64,000 nucleotides of DNA from Streptomyces sp. C10-9-1 (GCF_024497955.1 NZ_JANHKP010000006.1:248001-312000); one strand, 5' to 3'. Shown: positions 1-9,715, numbered from the stretch's first letter. Notes: generated from the sequence alone by a model not told the origin. A program made the numbers and translations.

Positions 1-35
1 GAGTCCGCTGCTCTAACCGGCTGAGCTACCGCCCC
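1..35 (-). tRNA. tRNA 5' half, cut by the window edge (anticodon begins with C)
   Basis: Read on the minus strand this is the 5' half of a tRNA: a 7-nt acceptor strand (GGGGCGG), a D arm with AGCTCAG and GGTTAGAGC, and the anticodon stem GCGGA followed by loop bases C-T-C. The window ends at the first anticodon base, which is C. A CAU anticodon (Met, or Ile with modified C) would fit, but the remaining anticodon bases are outside the window, so the identity is not established. Confidence 0.75.
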
Positions 36-200
36 TCACGGCGCGCCGCGCACATATGTGCGCGCCGTCTGCCGCAGCATAGCCGGTCATACGATCTCCC
101 GCCTCGCCTGGTCGGCAACGCCTGACCATGAGGACTCCGCTGGTCGCCGCATGGTTCCGCATCCGTGCAGAACGCACGAAATGTCGCACGGCACACGCGA

Positions 201-225
201 AGAGGGCCCCCGCCGGGGGCCCTCT
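201..225 (-). terminator. Hairpin terminator after the tRNA-Asn pair
   Basis: A perfect 11-bp inverted repeat (agagggccccc at 201-211, its complement at 215-225) with a GCC loop lies just 3' of the tRNA-Asn genes as read on the minus strand. No long U run follows, as is usual for Streptomyces hairpin terminators. Confidence 0.65.
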
Positions 226-233
226 TCGCTCTG

Positions 234-306
234 CTCCCCCGGCTGGACTCGAACCAGCAACCCTCCGGTTAACAGCCGAATGCTCTGCCAATTGAGCTAC
301 AGGGGA
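234..306 (-). tRNA. tRNA-Asn (GTT), copy 1
   Basis: A 73-nt cloverleaf on the minus strand. The acceptor strand TCCCCTG pairs with CGGGGGA and the discriminator is G. The D arm is AGCTCAATTGGCAGAGC, the anticodon loop CTGTTAA gives anticodon GTT, and the T loop is GGTTCGAGTCC. The 3' CCA is not encoded. It is nearly identical to the copy at 312-384, differing mainly in the anticodon and T stems. Confidence 0.95.
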
Positions 307-311
307 CCGCG

Positions 312-384
312 CTCCCCCGACTGGACTCGAACCAGTAACCTGCCGGTTAACAGCCGGCTGCTCTGCCAATTGAGCTACAGGGGA
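312..384 (-). tRNA. tRNA-Asn (GTT), copy 2
   Basis: A second 73-nt tRNA on the minus strand, five bases upstream of copy 1, with the same acceptor strand, D arm and CTGTTAA anticodon loop (GTT, Asn). The stem sequences differ (anticodon stem CCGGC/GCCGG; T stem ACTGG/CCAGT) but pairing is retained. The two are likely one transcript. Confidence 0.95.
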
Positions 385-556
385 TTGCTGCGTGTGCACC
401 GAACGTACCTACCGAGGGCTCCCCGGAGGGCGTGCGCTCGCTGCGACACATACATTAGCGCAAGCAGGGGGGTGCTCCGCCAATCGGTTCGGTGCCGGGT
501 GATCACGTGCCCCGGAGGGTAGGCGGGCAGCACCGACGCAACGGAAGGTGACACCC

Positions 557-856
557 ATGCGGTACAAGCTCACGTTCGTCGCCGGGCTGGCCCTCGGCTT
601 CGTGCTCGGCGCACGGGCCGGGCGCGAGCGGTACGAGCAGCTCAAGAAGTCGGCACGGGAGATCTCGCAGAACCCCGCGGTGCGCAACGCGGCGGAGTCC
701 GCCGCCCACAACGGGCGGGAGGCCGCCGGCAAGGCGTTCCACGCCGTGAGCGACAGGATGGGGGAGCACGTGCCCGACTCGGTCGCCGAGCGGGTGCGGG
801 CCCTGCGCGAGCGCGGGCCCGCGGCGGAGGACGACTGGGGAACGAGCAACACCTGA
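557..856 (+). CDS. YtxH-like small membrane-anchored protein
   Basis: 99-residue protein starting MRYKLTFVAG at an ATG preceded by GGAAGG at a suitable distance; a GTG three codons earlier (548) is less well placed. An N-terminal hydrophobic stretch with the GFVLGARAGRERYEQL pattern typical of the YtxH/general stress family is followed by a charged, Ala-rich helical region (about residues 25-80) and an acidic tail. It is probably a single-pass membrane protein with a cytoplasmic helical domain. Function is unknown; members are loosely linked to stress. It stands alone between the tRNA genes and the sugar kinase. Confidence 0.75.
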   Translation: MRYKLTFVAGLALGFVLGARAGRERYEQLKKSAREISQNPAVRNAAESAAHNGREAAGKAFHAVSDRMGEHVPDSVAERVRALRERGPAAEDDWGTSNT

Positions 857-891
857 CGCGGCCCCCGTGCCCGTGCGGCAGAATTCCGGGC

Positions 892-2337
892 ATGGGGATT
901 GTCGCCGGATTGGACAGCTCGTCCGAGTACACACGCATCGTCGTCTGCGACGCCGACACGGGCGCGGTGCTGCGCCAGGGCTATGCGCAGCATCCCGTCG
1001 AGCCGAAGGCCACCGAGGTGGACCCGCAGTCCTGGCTGCTGTCCCTCGGCGAGGCCGCCGGTTCGGGCCTGCTGGAGGGCGTGGAGGCCATCGGCGTGTC
1101 CGCGCAGCCCCACGGGATGATCCCGCTCGACGCCCAGGGCGGCCTGGTGCGCCCGGCCCTGGTCGGCAACGACAGGCGTGCCCAGGTGGCGGCGGCGGAT
1201 CTGGTGGACGCGCTCGGCGGGCGCCAGGCATGGGCCGAGGCGGTCGGCTCGGTGCCCCAGGCCGCTCAGCCCGTCGCGAAGCTGCGGTGGCTCGCCCGGA
1301 GCGAACCCGAGGCCGCCCAGCAGGTGGCCGCCGTGCTCCAGCCGCACGACTGGCTGGTGTGGCAGCTGCTCGGACGGCCCGCCCGCCGCACGACGGACCG
1401 GGGTGCGGCCTCCGCCACCGGCTACTGGTCCGCCGCCACCGGTGCCTACCGGCCCGACCTCGTGGAGACCGCCCTCGGCCACCGCTGCGCCCTGCCGGAG
1501 GTGCTCGGCCCGGCCGAGGCCGCCGGCACCACTCCCGAGGGACTGCTGATCTCGGCGGGTACCGGGGAGACGATGGCCGCGGCCTTCGGCCTCGGGGTCG
1601 GTGTCGGGGACGCCGTGGTCTCGCTCGGGGCGTCCGGCTCGGTGATGGCGGTCCACCACGAGGCGCTGGCCGACCCGAGCGGGATGATCACCTCGTTCGC
1701 CGACGCCACCGGGATGCACCTGCCGGTGGTGCACACCCTGAACGCCGTCCGGGCGCTGCGCGGCACGGCCGAGATGCTCGGCGCCGGGGAACTCGCGGAG
1801 CTGTCGGCACTCGCTCTGGCGTCGACGCCCGGCGCCTCCGGACTGGTGCTCCTCCCCTATCTGGAGGGTGAGCGCACCCCGATGCTCCCGCACACCGCCG
1901 GCACCCTCAGCGGGCTGCGCCGCGAGTCGATGAAGCCCGAGCACCTGGCGCGGGCCGCCTTCGAGGGGATGCTCTGCTCGCTGGCCGACGCCCTCGACGT
2001 GCTGCGCGGGCGGGGCGTGTCCGTCGGGCGGGTCTTCCTGCTGGGGGCGGCCGCGGAGCTGCCCGCCGTCCAGGCGATCGCTCCCTCCGTCTTCGGGGCT
2101 CAGGTCGTGGTGCCGCAGCCCGCCGACTACGCGGCGCTCGGCGCCGCCCGGCAGGCGGCCTGGGCGCTGGGTGCCGCCCGGGGCACCCACTCCCCCGCGG
2201 CGCCGCCCCGCTGGCAGGGCGCCGCGGCCCAGGTGTTCGAGGCGGGTGAGGAGGCGGCCGTCGGCAGCGCGGTGCGCCAGCAGTACGCGGCGACCCGCGA
2301 GCAGGTGCACCCGGGGGCCTTCCCGCCGGTGTCCTGA
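892..2337 (+). CDS. FGGY-family carbohydrate kinase, xylulokinase-like
   Basis: 481-residue protein with the FGGY kinase layout: N-terminal nucleotide-binding start GLDSSSEYTRIVV (residues 6-18), the substrate loop around SAQPHGMIPLD, and a C-terminal actin-like ATP domain with LGASGSVMA and FLLGAAAELPAVQ. The family phosphorylates sugars or polyols; length and motifs are closest to D-xylulose kinase. The catalytic loop reads AGTGETMAAA, so residue 226 is Glu where xylulokinases I know have Asp (GGDN-type loop). No sugar transporter or isomerase adjoins it, so the substrate is not settled. There is no clear Shine-Dalgarno sequence before this ATG. Confidence 0.8.
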   Translation: MGIVAGLDSSSEYTRIVVCDADTGAVLRQGYAQHPVEPKATEVDPQSWLLSLGEAAGSGLLEGVEAIGVSAQPHGMIPLDAQGGLVRPALVGNDRRAQVAAADLVDALGGRQAWAEAVGSVPQAAQPVAKLRWLARSEPEAAQQVAAVLQPHDWLVWQLLGRPARRTTDRGAASATGYWSAATGAYRPDLVETALGHRCALPEVLGPAEAAGTTPEGLLISAGTGETMAAAFGLGVGVGDAVVSLGASGSVMAVHHEALADPSGMITSFADATGMHLPVVHTLNAVRALRGTAEMLGAGELAELSALALASTPGASGLVLLPYLEGERTPMLPHTAGTLSGLRRESMKPEHLARAAFEGMLCSLADALDVLRGRGVSVGRVFLLGAAAELPAVQAIAPSVFGAQVVVPQPADYAALGAARQAAWALGAARGTHSPAAPPRWQGAAAQVFEAGEEAAVGSAVRQQYAATREQVHPGAFPPVS

Positions 2338-2525
2338 GACGGCCCGGCCGGGGCGGGCGCGGGGCCGGGCCGCCGTCGCGGGGCGGCGGACGCGCCCGGG
2401 TCCGGCCGCGTGCACCGGTGCGGGCGCACTCTTGACCCGGCCTTGGGAAAACCCTTGGGTGTCCGGTCCCTCCGTGGCGCAAGATGAGGTGACCCCCGAT
2501 CTTCGCCGACCCCGAGAGACCGTAC

Positions 2526-4259
2526 GTGCTGATACGACTGCTCCGGACCTATCTGGGCCCGTATAGACGCCCCATCGCCCTGCTGGTGGTGCTGCAACTG
2601 CTGCAGACCAGCGCCACCCTCTACCTGCCGAACCTGAACGCCGACATCATCGACAACGGCGTCGTGAAGGGTGACACGGGCTACATCCTCTCCCTCGGGG
2701 CGCTGATGATCGGCATCAGCGTCGTCCAGGTGCTCGGCAACATCGGGGCCGTGTACTACGGGGCGCGCACCGCCTCGGCCGTCGCGCGTGACATCCGCGC
2801 CGACGTGTTCGCCGGGGTCCAGGGCTTCTCGGCCCGCGAACTGGGGCAGTTCGGCGCCCCCACGCTGATCACCCGGACGACCAACGACGTCCAGCAGGTC
2901 CAGATGCTGGTGCTGATGGCCTTCACCCTGATGGTCTCCGCCCCGATCATGTGCGTCGGCGGGATCGTGATGGCGCTCGGCCAGGACGTGCCGCTGTCCG
3001 GGGTGCTGCTGGCCGTGGTGCCCGTGCTGGGCATCTCCGTGTCACTGATCGTGAAGCGGATGCGGCCGCTGTTCCGCACGATGCAGGAGCGCCTGGACAC
3101 CGTCAACCGGGTGCTGCGCGAGCAGATCACCGGCAACCGCGTGATCCGCGCCTTCGTCCGCGACGGCTACGAGCGGGAGCGCTTCCGGACGGCGAACCGG
3201 GAGCTCACCGACGTCTCCCTGGCCACGGGGCGGCTGATGGCGCTGATGTTCCCGACCGTGATGACGGTGGTGAACGTCTCGTCGATCGCCGTGGTGTGGT
3301 TCGGCGCCCGGCGGATCGACAGCGGCGGTATCGAGATCGGCGCCCTGACCGCCTTCCTCGCCTATCTGATGCAGATCGTGATGGCCGTGATGATGGCGAC
3401 CTTCATGTTCATGATGGTGCCGCGGGCCGAGGTGTGCGCGGAGCGCATCCAGGAGGTGCTGGACACCGAGTCCAGCGTCCGCCCGCCCGACGCCCCCGTG
3501 CGGGAGCTGGGCGAGCGGGGTGTGCTGGAGATCCGGGACGCGGACTTCCGCTACCCCGGCGCGGAGGAGCCGGTGCTGCGCGGGGTCTCCCTCACGGCGC
3601 TGCCGGGCCGGACCACGGCGGTCATCGGCTCGACGGGCAGCGGCAAGTCGACCCTGCTCGGGCTGGTGCCGCGGCTGTTCGACGTCACCGGCGGGCAGGT
3701 GCTGGTGAACGGCGTGGACGTGCGAGAGCTGGACCCGGCGGTGTCGGCCCGCACGGTCGGGCTGGTGCCGCAGAAGCCCTACCTGTTCGCGGGCACCGTG
3801 GCGAGCAACCTGCGCTACGGCGACCCGGAGGCGTCCGACGAGGAGCTGTGGCGGGCCCTGGAGGTGGCGCAGGCGGCCGACTTCGTCCGCGGGCTGGACG
3901 CCGGGCTGGAGGCGCCGATCTCCCAGGGCGGCACCAACGTCTCGGGAGGGCAGCGCCAGCGGCTGGCGATCGCCCGCACCCTGGTGCAGCGCCCGGAGGT
4001 CTACCTCTTCGACGACTCCTTCTCCGCCCTGGACTACGCGACCGACGCGGCGCTGCGGTCCGCCCTGGCCGACGAGACCTCCGAGGCGACCGTGGTCATC
4101 GTCGCCCAGCGGGTCTCCACCATCCGCAACGCGGACCGGATCGTGGTCCTGGACGAGGGCAGGGTGGTGGGAGCGGGCACCCACGACGAGTTGATGGCCG
4201 GCAACGGAACCTACCGGGAGATCGTGCTCTCCCAGCTGACGGAGGCTGAGGCGGCGTGA
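2526..4259 (+). CDS. ABC exporter half-transporter, subunit 1 (degenerate-site NBD)
   Basis: 577-residue type IV ABC exporter half: a six-helix transmembrane domain (about residues 15-310) followed by a nucleotide-binding domain. Walker A is STGSGKST (near 370) and the signature VSGGQ (near 472) is intact. The Walker B end reads LFDDSFSALD, with Asp in place of the catalytic Glu, and the switch residue is Gln (AQRVS) instead of His. The start is GTG. It overlaps the next gene by four bases (GTGA), so the two are translated together and form a heterodimer. The substrate is unknown; drug or lipid export is typical of this class. Confidence 0.93.
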   Translation: MLIRLLRTYLGPYRRPIALLVVLQLLQTSATLYLPNLNADIIDNGVVKGDTGYILSLGALMIGISVVQVLGNIGAVYYGARTASAVARDIRADVFAGVQGFSARELGQFGAPTLITRTTNDVQQVQMLVLMAFTLMVSAPIMCVGGIVMALGQDVPLSGVLLAVVPVLGISVSLIVKRMRPLFRTMQERLDTVNRVLREQITGNRVIRAFVRDGYERERFRTANRELTDVSLATGRLMALMFPTVMTVVNVSSIAVVWFGARRIDSGGIEIGALTAFLAYLMQIVMAVMMATFMFMMVPRAEVCAERIQEVLDTESSVRPPDAPVRELGERGVLEIRDADFRYPGAEEPVLRGVSLTALPGRTTAVIGSTGSGKSTLLGLVPRLFDVTGGQVLVNGVDVRELDPAVSARTVGLVPQKPYLFAGTVASNLRYGDPEASDEELWRALEVAQAADFVRGLDAGLEAPISQGGTNVSGGQRQRLAIARTLVQRPEVYLFDDSFSALDYATDAALRSALADETSEATVVIVAQRVSTIRNADRIVVLDEGRVVGAGTHDELMAGNGTYREIVLSQLTEAEAA

Positions 4260-6199
4260 GCGGGCCGGGTGTCGGCGGACGGATGATGGCGGGCGGGGCC
4301 CCCACGGACCGTTCGATGGATTTCAAGGGGTCGGGCAAGCGCCTGCTGCGCCGGCTCGCCCCGGAGCGGGCCGCGCTGTGGCCGATGCTGGCCGCCGCGG
4401 TGCTGAGCGTCGGGCTGTCGGTCGTCGGGCCGAAGATCCTGGGCATGGCGACCGACCTCGTCTTCGCCGGGGTGGTCGGCCGGCAGACGGCGGAGGGTGC
4501 CTCCAAGGAGCAGGTCGTCGCCTCGCTGCGCGAGCAGGGCGACGGCGGGCTCGCCGACATGCTCGCGGGCGTGGACTTCACCCCCGGTCAGGGGATCGAC
4601 TTCACGGCGGTGGGCCGGGTGCTGCTCGCGGCCCTGGCGGTCTACGTGGGCGCAGGGCTGCTGATGCTGGTCGCCACGCGCCTGTCGACCGTGGTGATCA
4701 ACCGGACCGTGTACCGGATGCGCGAGGACGTCCAGGGCAAGCTGGCCCGGCTGCCGCTGTCCTACTTCGACAGGGCGCAGCGCGGTGAGGTGCTCAGCCG
4801 GGCCACCAACGACCTCGACAACATCTCGCAGACCCTCCAGCAGTCGATGGGGCAGCTGATCAACTCGCTGCTGACCATCGTGGGAGTGCTGGTGATGATG
4901 TTCTGGATCTCCCCGCTGCTGGCGCTGGTCGCGCTGGTGACGGTGCCGTTGTCGGTGGTCGTGGCGGCGAGGGTCGGCAAGCGCTCGCAGCCGCACTTCG
5001 TCCGGCAGTGGACGTCGACGGGTGCGCTCAACGCCCATGTCGAGGAGATGTACACCGGCCACACGCTGGTGAGGGTCTTCGGGCGGCAGGAGGAGTCCGC
5101 CCGGCGGTTCGCCGAGCACAACGAGGACCTGTACGAGGCGGGGTTCCGGGCGCAGTTCACCAGCGGCATGATGCAGCCGCTGATGTTCTTCGTCTCCAAC
5201 CTGAACTACGTGCTGGTGGCGGTCGTCGGCGGGCTCCGGGTCGCCTCGGGCTCGCTGTCGATCGGCGACGTGCAGGCGTTCATCCAGTACTCCCGGCAGT
5301 TCTCGATGCCGCTGACGCAGGTGGCGTCGATGGCGAACCTGCTGCAGTCCGGCGTCGCCTCCGCGGAGCGGGTCTTCGAGCTGCTCGACGCCGAGGAGCA
5401 GGAGCCGGACGCGCCGCGGCAGGAGGGCCGTACGGCGGCCGGACGGCCGGCGGGCCGGGTGGACCTGGAGAAGGTCTCCTTCCGCTACGAACCGGACAAG
5501 CCGCTGATCGAGGGCCTGTCGCTGTCCGTCGAGCCGGGCCACACGGTCGCGATCGTGGGCCCGACGGGTGCGGGCAAGACCACGCTGGTGAACCTGCTGA
5601 TGCGGTTCTACGAGGTGACCGGCGGGCGGATCACCCTGGACGGGACGGACATCGCCTCGATGCCGCGCGACGAACTGCGCGCGGACATCGGCATGGTGCT
5701 CCAGGACACCTGGCTGTTCGGCGGCACGATCGCGGACAACATCGCCTACGGTGCCGCGCGGGAGGTCAGCCGCGAGGAGGTCGAGGAGGCGGCGCGGGCC
5801 GCGCATGCCGACCGCTTCATCCGCACCCTGCCCGAGGGCTACGACACGGTGATCGACGACGAGGGCTCGGGCGTCAGCGCGGGCGAGAAGCAGCTGATCA
5901 CCATCGCGCGGGCGTTCCTGTCCGACCCGGTGATCCTGGTCCTCGACGAGGCCACCAGCTCGGTCGACACCCGGACCGAGGTGCTGATCCAGCAGGCCAT
6001 GGCCCGCCTCTCCCACGGCCGGACGAGCTTCGTCATCGCGCACCGGCTCTCCACCATCCGGGACGCCGACGTGATCCTGGTCATGGAGGACGGCGCGATC
6101 GTGGAGCAGGGCAACCACACCGAGCTGCTCCGGGCCCGGGGGGCGTACGCGCGGCTGTACGACGCCCAGTTCGCCCAGGCGGCGGTCGAGGTGGAGTGA
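4256..6199 (+). CDS. ABC exporter half-transporter, subunit 2 (consensus catalytic NBD)
   Basis: 647-residue partner of the preceding gene, starting at a GTG that overlaps its stop. It has a six-helix transmembrane domain with a long first extracellular loop (about residues 60-120), then an NBD with Walker A PTGAGKTT (near 436), Walker B LVLDEATSS and switch His (IAHRLS). Its own signature is altered to VSAGEKQ. Together the pair has one catalytic ATP site (subunit 1 signature with subunit 2 Walker motifs) and one degenerate site, as known for heterodimers such as BmrCD and TM287/288. It ends at a strong hairpin. Confidence 0.93.
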   Translation: MSGPGVGGRMMAGGAPTDRSMDFKGSGKRLLRRLAPERAALWPMLAAAVLSVGLSVVGPKILGMATDLVFAGVVGRQTAEGASKEQVVASLREQGDGGLADMLAGVDFTPGQGIDFTAVGRVLLAALAVYVGAGLLMLVATRLSTVVINRTVYRMREDVQGKLARLPLSYFDRAQRGEVLSRATNDLDNISQTLQQSMGQLINSLLTIVGVLVMMFWISPLLALVALVTVPLSVVVAARVGKRSQPHFVRQWTSTGALNAHVEEMYTGHTLVRVFGRQEESARRFAEHNEDLYEAGFRAQFTSGMMQPLMFFVSNLNYVLVAVVGGLRVASGSLSIGDVQAFIQYSRQFSMPLTQVASMANLLQSGVASAERVFELLDAEEQEPDAPRQEGRTAAGRPAGRVDLEKVSFRYEPDKPLIEGLSLSVEPGHTVAIVGPTGAGKTTLVNLLMRFYEVTGGRITLDGTDIASMPRDELRADIGMVLQDTWLFGGTIADNIAYGAAREVSREEVEEAARAAHADRFIRTLPEGYDTVIDDEGSGVSAGEKQLITIARAFLSDPVILVLDEATSSVDTRTEVLIQQAMARLSHGRTSFVIAHRLSTIRDADVILVMEDGAIVEQGNHTELLRARGAYARLYDAQFAQAAVEVE

Positions 6200-6206
6200 C
6201 GTCCTT

Positions 6207-6239
6207 CCCGGGGGTGCCGCCCGGCGCGGCGCCCCCGGG
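6207..6239. terminator. Bidirectional hairpin between the ABC exporter and hrdA
   Basis: A 14-bp inverted repeat (6207-6220 with 6226-6239, one G-U pair) with loop CCGGC sits in the short gap between two convergent genes, where it can end transcription from either side. Confidence 0.7.
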
Positions 6240-6249
6240 GCCGGCCCGC

Positions 6250-7344
6250 TCAGTCCAGGTAGCCGCGGAGCTGGTCGGCGAAGGCGTGGTCGCGGAGCCT
6301 GCCGAGGGTCTTGGACTCGATCTGGCGGATCCGCTCCCGGGTCACGCCGAAGAGCCTGCCGATCTCCTCCAGGGTGCGGGGTCTGCCGTCGACCAGTCCG
6401 TACCGGAGCTGGACCACCTTGCGCTCCCGCTCCCCGAGCGTGGACAGCACAGCCTCCAGGTGCTCGCGCAGCAGCAGGAAGGCCGCCGACTCCACGGGCG
6501 AGGCGGCGTCGCCGTCCTCGATGAGGTCGCCGAGGGCCACGTCCTCCTCCTCGCCGACGGGGGTGTGCAGCGAGATGGGCTCCTGGGCGAGCCGCAGCAC
6601 CTCGCCCACGCGCTCGACCGGCAGGTCCAGCCGGGCCGCGACCTCCTCGGGCGTGGGCTCGTAGCCCAGCTCCTGGAGCATCCCCCGCTGGACGCGGACG
6701 ACCCGGTTGATCAGCTCGACCACGTGGACGGGCACCCGGATGGTGCGCGCCTGGTCCGCCAGCGCACGGGACATCGCCTGGCGTATCCACCACGTGGCGT
6801 AGGTGGAGAACTTGTAGCCGCGGGCGTAGTCGAACTTCTCCACCGCCCGGATCAGCCCGAGGTTGCCCTCCTGGACGAGGTCGAGCATGGTCAGGCCGCG
6901 GCCCACGTAGCGCTTGGCGACGGAGACCACGAGCCGCAGGTTGGCCTCGATCAGGCGCCGCTTGGCGAGGCGGCCCATGACGACCAGGCGGTCCAGGTCC
7001 GCGGCGAGGCGGGAGTCGGGGTCGGTTCGGGCCAGCCGCTCCTCGGCGAACAGGCCCGCCTCGACGCGCCGGGCGAGTTCGACCTCCTCCTCCGCGCTGA
7101 GCAGCGGTATGCGCCCTATCTCGCGCAGGTACTGGCGGAACAGGTCGGACGAGGGGCCGGAGGGTTCGGCCCTGCGGGGCGGCCCGGGCGGGCGGGTCTC
7201 CTCCGGCGGCCCGCCGGGGAGCCGTTCCGGCAGCACCTCGGGGTGGCCGGCGGGCGGCCCCTGGCCGGGCACCTGTCCGACCGGGGCGACGGCGAGGGCC
7301 GTCGCTGACGTGTTCGCGGTCTCGGTCAGGGTCCGGGTCTGCAC
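6250..7344 (-). CDS. hrdA: Group 2 (RpoD-like) RNA polymerase sigma factor, HrdA-like
   Basis: 364-residue sigma-70 factor. After a Pro/Gly-rich N-terminal stretch (about residues 1-65) come region 1.2 ([16 protein letters not shown]), region 2 with [12 protein letters not shown] and the melting motif [11 protein letters not shown], region 3 (RIPVHVVE-type segment), and region 4 with the [22 protein letters not shown] that contacts the -35 element. It lacks the long region 1.1 and acidic insertion of the principal sigma HrdB. The symbol rests on my recollection that hrdA lies next to dnaG in Streptomyces coelicolor. The start appears to be GTG. HrdA-type factors are non-essential and probably adjust housekeeping transcription. 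Confidence 0.85.
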   Translation of the reverse strand: MQTRTLTETANTSATALAVAPVGQVPGQGPPAGHPEVLPERLPGGPPEETRPPGPPRRAEPSGPSSDLFRQYLREIGRIPLLSAEEEVELARRVEAGLFAEERLARTDPDSRLAADLDRLVVMGRLAKRRLIEANLRLVVSVAKRYVGRGLTMLDLVQEGNLGLIRAVEKFDYARGYKFSTYATWWIRQAMSRALADQARTIRVPVHVVELINRVVRVQRGMLQELGYEPTPEEVAARLDLPVERVGEVLRLAQEPISLHTPVGEEEDVALGDLIEDGDAASPVESAAFLLLREHLEAVLSTLGERERKVVQLRYGLVDGRPRTLEEIGRLFGVTRERIRQIESKTLGRLRDHAFADQLRGYLD

Positions 7345-7741
7345 GAGGGCGACCTCCAGGGTGATCGCTGCCGGTCGGGGGCGTTCGACAGCTCCGAGGG
7401 CTCAGGCACCGCCCCCCAGTGTGGGGTACGGCACATCGCCGCCACGAGGGGCGTGCGGGCACTTTCTGGAACCCGTTGTGACCGGACGGTTACGCGGATG
7501 CCCCCTTGTGTGCCGGTCTGGCGGGATCGTCGGGCGTCCGGAGCGGGCGCCTGAGCCGGCGGTCCCGCGGGGTGGCGACCGGGCCGGGGCCTGTCCGGCA
7601 CAGGGCGTCGCACCCGGAGGGCGGGCCCCGGTGTCCGGTGCGTGCGGTCGCACGGCGAGGGAGGCGGTGCGCAGCGGGCCGCGCCGGGGACCGGCGACGC
7701 CGTCGGGCGCGCAGGGCGCCGCCCGGACGGGAGGAGCGGTC
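7345..7741. other. Intergenic region upstream of hrdA; no gene seen
   Basis: About 400 bases between the hrdA start and the dnaG stop. Reading frames here are short and lack convincing start sites and codon bias. The part nearest hrdA is less GC-rich and presumably carries its promoter; I could not pick a convincing -35/-10 pair. No tRNA or strong hairpin was recognised. Confidence 0.4.
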
Positions 7742-9652
7742 CTACAGGGCCGCGGCGCCCTGGTTGCGCAGGGCCTGGCCGTACTGCTGGAGCACCCAGA
7801 GGTCGCCCGCGACGGCCGCGTAGTGCTCCGGGTCGGCGGTGGTACCGAGGCGGGACAGCTGGCCCTGGATGTCGCGCACCCGGCGGTCGACGGCGCGCAG
7901 GCGGACCGCCACCAGCTGCTCGCCCGCGTAGATCTCGTCGACCGTCCGACGCAGGATTGCCTCGACCGCGAGTTCGGTGACCATGGCGCGCACCCGGTCG
8001 TCGGGGGCGGCCTCGCGGACGGCGACCAGGTACGCCTGGGGGTCGGCGACGCCGCGCTCGGCGCCGCCCGCCTCCATGATCGCCTGGCGGACGGCGGCGT
8101 AGGGGGCGGCGGTGAACTCGTCCGCGCCGTAGGCGTCGAACGCCGGGGAGACCAGCTCGGGGTGCTGGAGGGCCAGCTTCAGCAGCTCGCGCTCGGTGGT
8201 GTGGACGGGGTTGCGCAGATGGAGCGCCGCGCCGCCGGAGCGGGGGGCGGCGGGGGCGAACTCCTCGCGGCCTCCCGCGCGGGGCGGCCCGGACGGCGGG
8301 CCGCCGCCCTGCCGTCCGCGCTCACGGGCCCAGCGGGCCAGCTGCGCCACCCGCTTCACGACGAACTGGGTGTCCAGGATGCCCAGGATGCCCGCGAGCT
8401 GGACGGCGGACTCGTGCTGGATGGCCACGTTCTTGATGCCCGCGACGATAGGGGCGGCCTCGTCGAGCGCGGCCGCGCGCCCGGCCGGGGTCTCCAGGTT
8501 GTGGCGGGCGACCGTGTGCCGGAGGGCGAACTCGAAGAGCGGGGTGCGCGTGTCGACCAGCTTCTGCACGGCCGCGTCGCCCTCGGCCAGGCGCAGCTCG
8601 CACGGGTCCATGCCGCCGGGCGTGATCGCGATGGAGGTCTCGGCGGCGAACTTCTGGTCGTCCTCGAAGGCGCGCAGCGCGGCCTTCTGACCCGCCGCGT
8701 CACCGTCGAAGGTGAAGATCACCTCCGCGGTGGCGTTGTCCATGAGCAGGCGGCGGAGGATCTTGATGTGGTCCCCGCCGAAGGCGGTGCCGCAGGTCGC
8801 GATGGCGGTGGTGACCCCGGCGAGATGGCAGGCCATGACGTCGGTGTACCCCTCGACGACGACGGCGCGGCTGGTGCGGGCGATCTCCTTCTTGGCGAGG
8901 TCGATCCCGTAGAGCACCTGCGACTTCCGGTAGATCGCGGTCTCGGGGGTGTTGAGGTACTTGGGGCCGTTGTCGTCCTCGCGGAGCTTGCGGGCGCCGA
9001 AGCCGACGACCTCGCCGGTGATGTCCCGGATCGGCCACATCAGGCGGCCACGGAAGCGGTCGATCGGGCCCCGGCGGCCCTCCTGGGAGAGGCCGGAGAG
9101 GAGCAGCTCCTTGTCGGTGAAGCCCTTTCCGCGCAGGTACCGGGTGAGGTGGTCCCAGCCGGCCGGGCTGTAGCCGATGCCGAAGTGCTCGGCGGCGGAC
9201 TGGTCGAAGCCGCGCTCGGCCAGGAACCTGCGGCCGATCTCCGCCTCCGGGGAGTCGAGCTGCTCCGTGTAGAAGGTGGCGGCGACGCGGTGCGCCTCGA
9301 CCAGCCGGATCCGCTCCCCGCGCTGGTGGGAGGGGTTGTAGCCGCCCTCCTCGTAGCGCAGGGTGATGCCCGCCTGGGCGGCGAGGCGCTCCACCGTCTC
9401 GGAGAACGAGAGGTGGTCGATCTTCATCACGAAGGCGATCGTGTCGCCGCCCTCCTGGCAGCCGAAGCAGTGGAACAGGCCCTTGCTGGGGCTGACCTGG
9501 AAGGAGGGTGACTTCTCGTCGTGGAAGGGGCACAGGCCCTTGAGATTGCCGCCGCCGGCGCTGCGCAGCTGGAGGTACTCGGACACGACGGCGTCGATCG
9601 GGACCGCGTCCCGGACCGCCTTCACGTCGTCATCGTTGATCCTGCCTGCCAC
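7742..9652 (-). CDS. dnaG: DNA primase
   Basis: 636-residue primase that makes RNA primers at the replication fork. The N-terminal CHC2 zinc ribbon has C41-x2-H44 and C62-x2-C65. The catalytic core carries the Toprim fold with EGYTDVMACH and the FDGDAAG metal-binding motif. A C-terminal helical domain for helicase interaction runs from about residue 430, after a Gly/Pro-rich linker. The start MAGRINDDDVKAV matches actinobacterial primases. The gene stands alone on the minus strand behind the NAD(P)/FAD reductase gene. Confidence 0.96.
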   Translation of the reverse strand: MAGRINDDDVKAVRDAVPIDAVVSEYLQLRSAGGGNLKGLCPFHDEKSPSFQVSPSKGLFHCFGCQEGGDTIAFVMKIDHLSFSETVERLAAQAGITLRYEEGGYNPSHQRGERIRLVEAHRVAATFYTEQLDSPEAEIGRRFLAERGFDQSAAEHFGIGYSPAGWDHLTRYLRGKGFTDKELLLSGLSQEGRRGPIDRFRGRLMWPIRDITGEVVGFGARKLREDDNGPKYLNTPETAIYRKSQVLYGIDLAKKEIARTSRAVVVEGYTDVMACHLAGVTTAIATCGTAFGGDHIKILRRLLMDNATAEVIFTFDGDAAGQKAALRAFEDDQKFAAETSIAITPGGMDPCELRLAEGDAAVQKLVDTRTPLFEFALRHTVARHNLETPAGRAAALDEAAPIVAGIKNVAIQHESAVQLAGILGILDTQFVVKRVAQLARWARERGRQGGGPPSGPPRAGGREEFAPAAPRSGGAALHLRNPVHTTERELLKLALQHPELVSPAFDAYGADEFTAAPYAAVRQAIMEAGGAERGVADPQAYLVAVREAAPDDRVRAMVTELAVEAILRRTVDEIYAGEQLVAVRLRAVDRRVRDIQGQLSRLGTTADPEHYAAVAGDLWVLQQYGQALRNQGAAAL

Positions 9653-9715
9653 GCGTGAATTCTACGGGGGAGCACCGACGGTCTCCGCCGCCGTGTGCCC
9701 TCCGCGGCCGGGTGC

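Noticed and set aside
234..384. The tRNA-Asn pair as a possible integration site of a mobile element
   Set aside because: No integrase gene and no repeated tRNA end were seen; the copies are a simple tandem pair.
4211..7462. Very long minus-strand open frame over the ABC exporter and hrdA region
   Set aside because: It is a Pro/Arg/Gly-rich shadow frame, as is common opposite GC-rich genes; the real genes on both strands carry clear family motifs.
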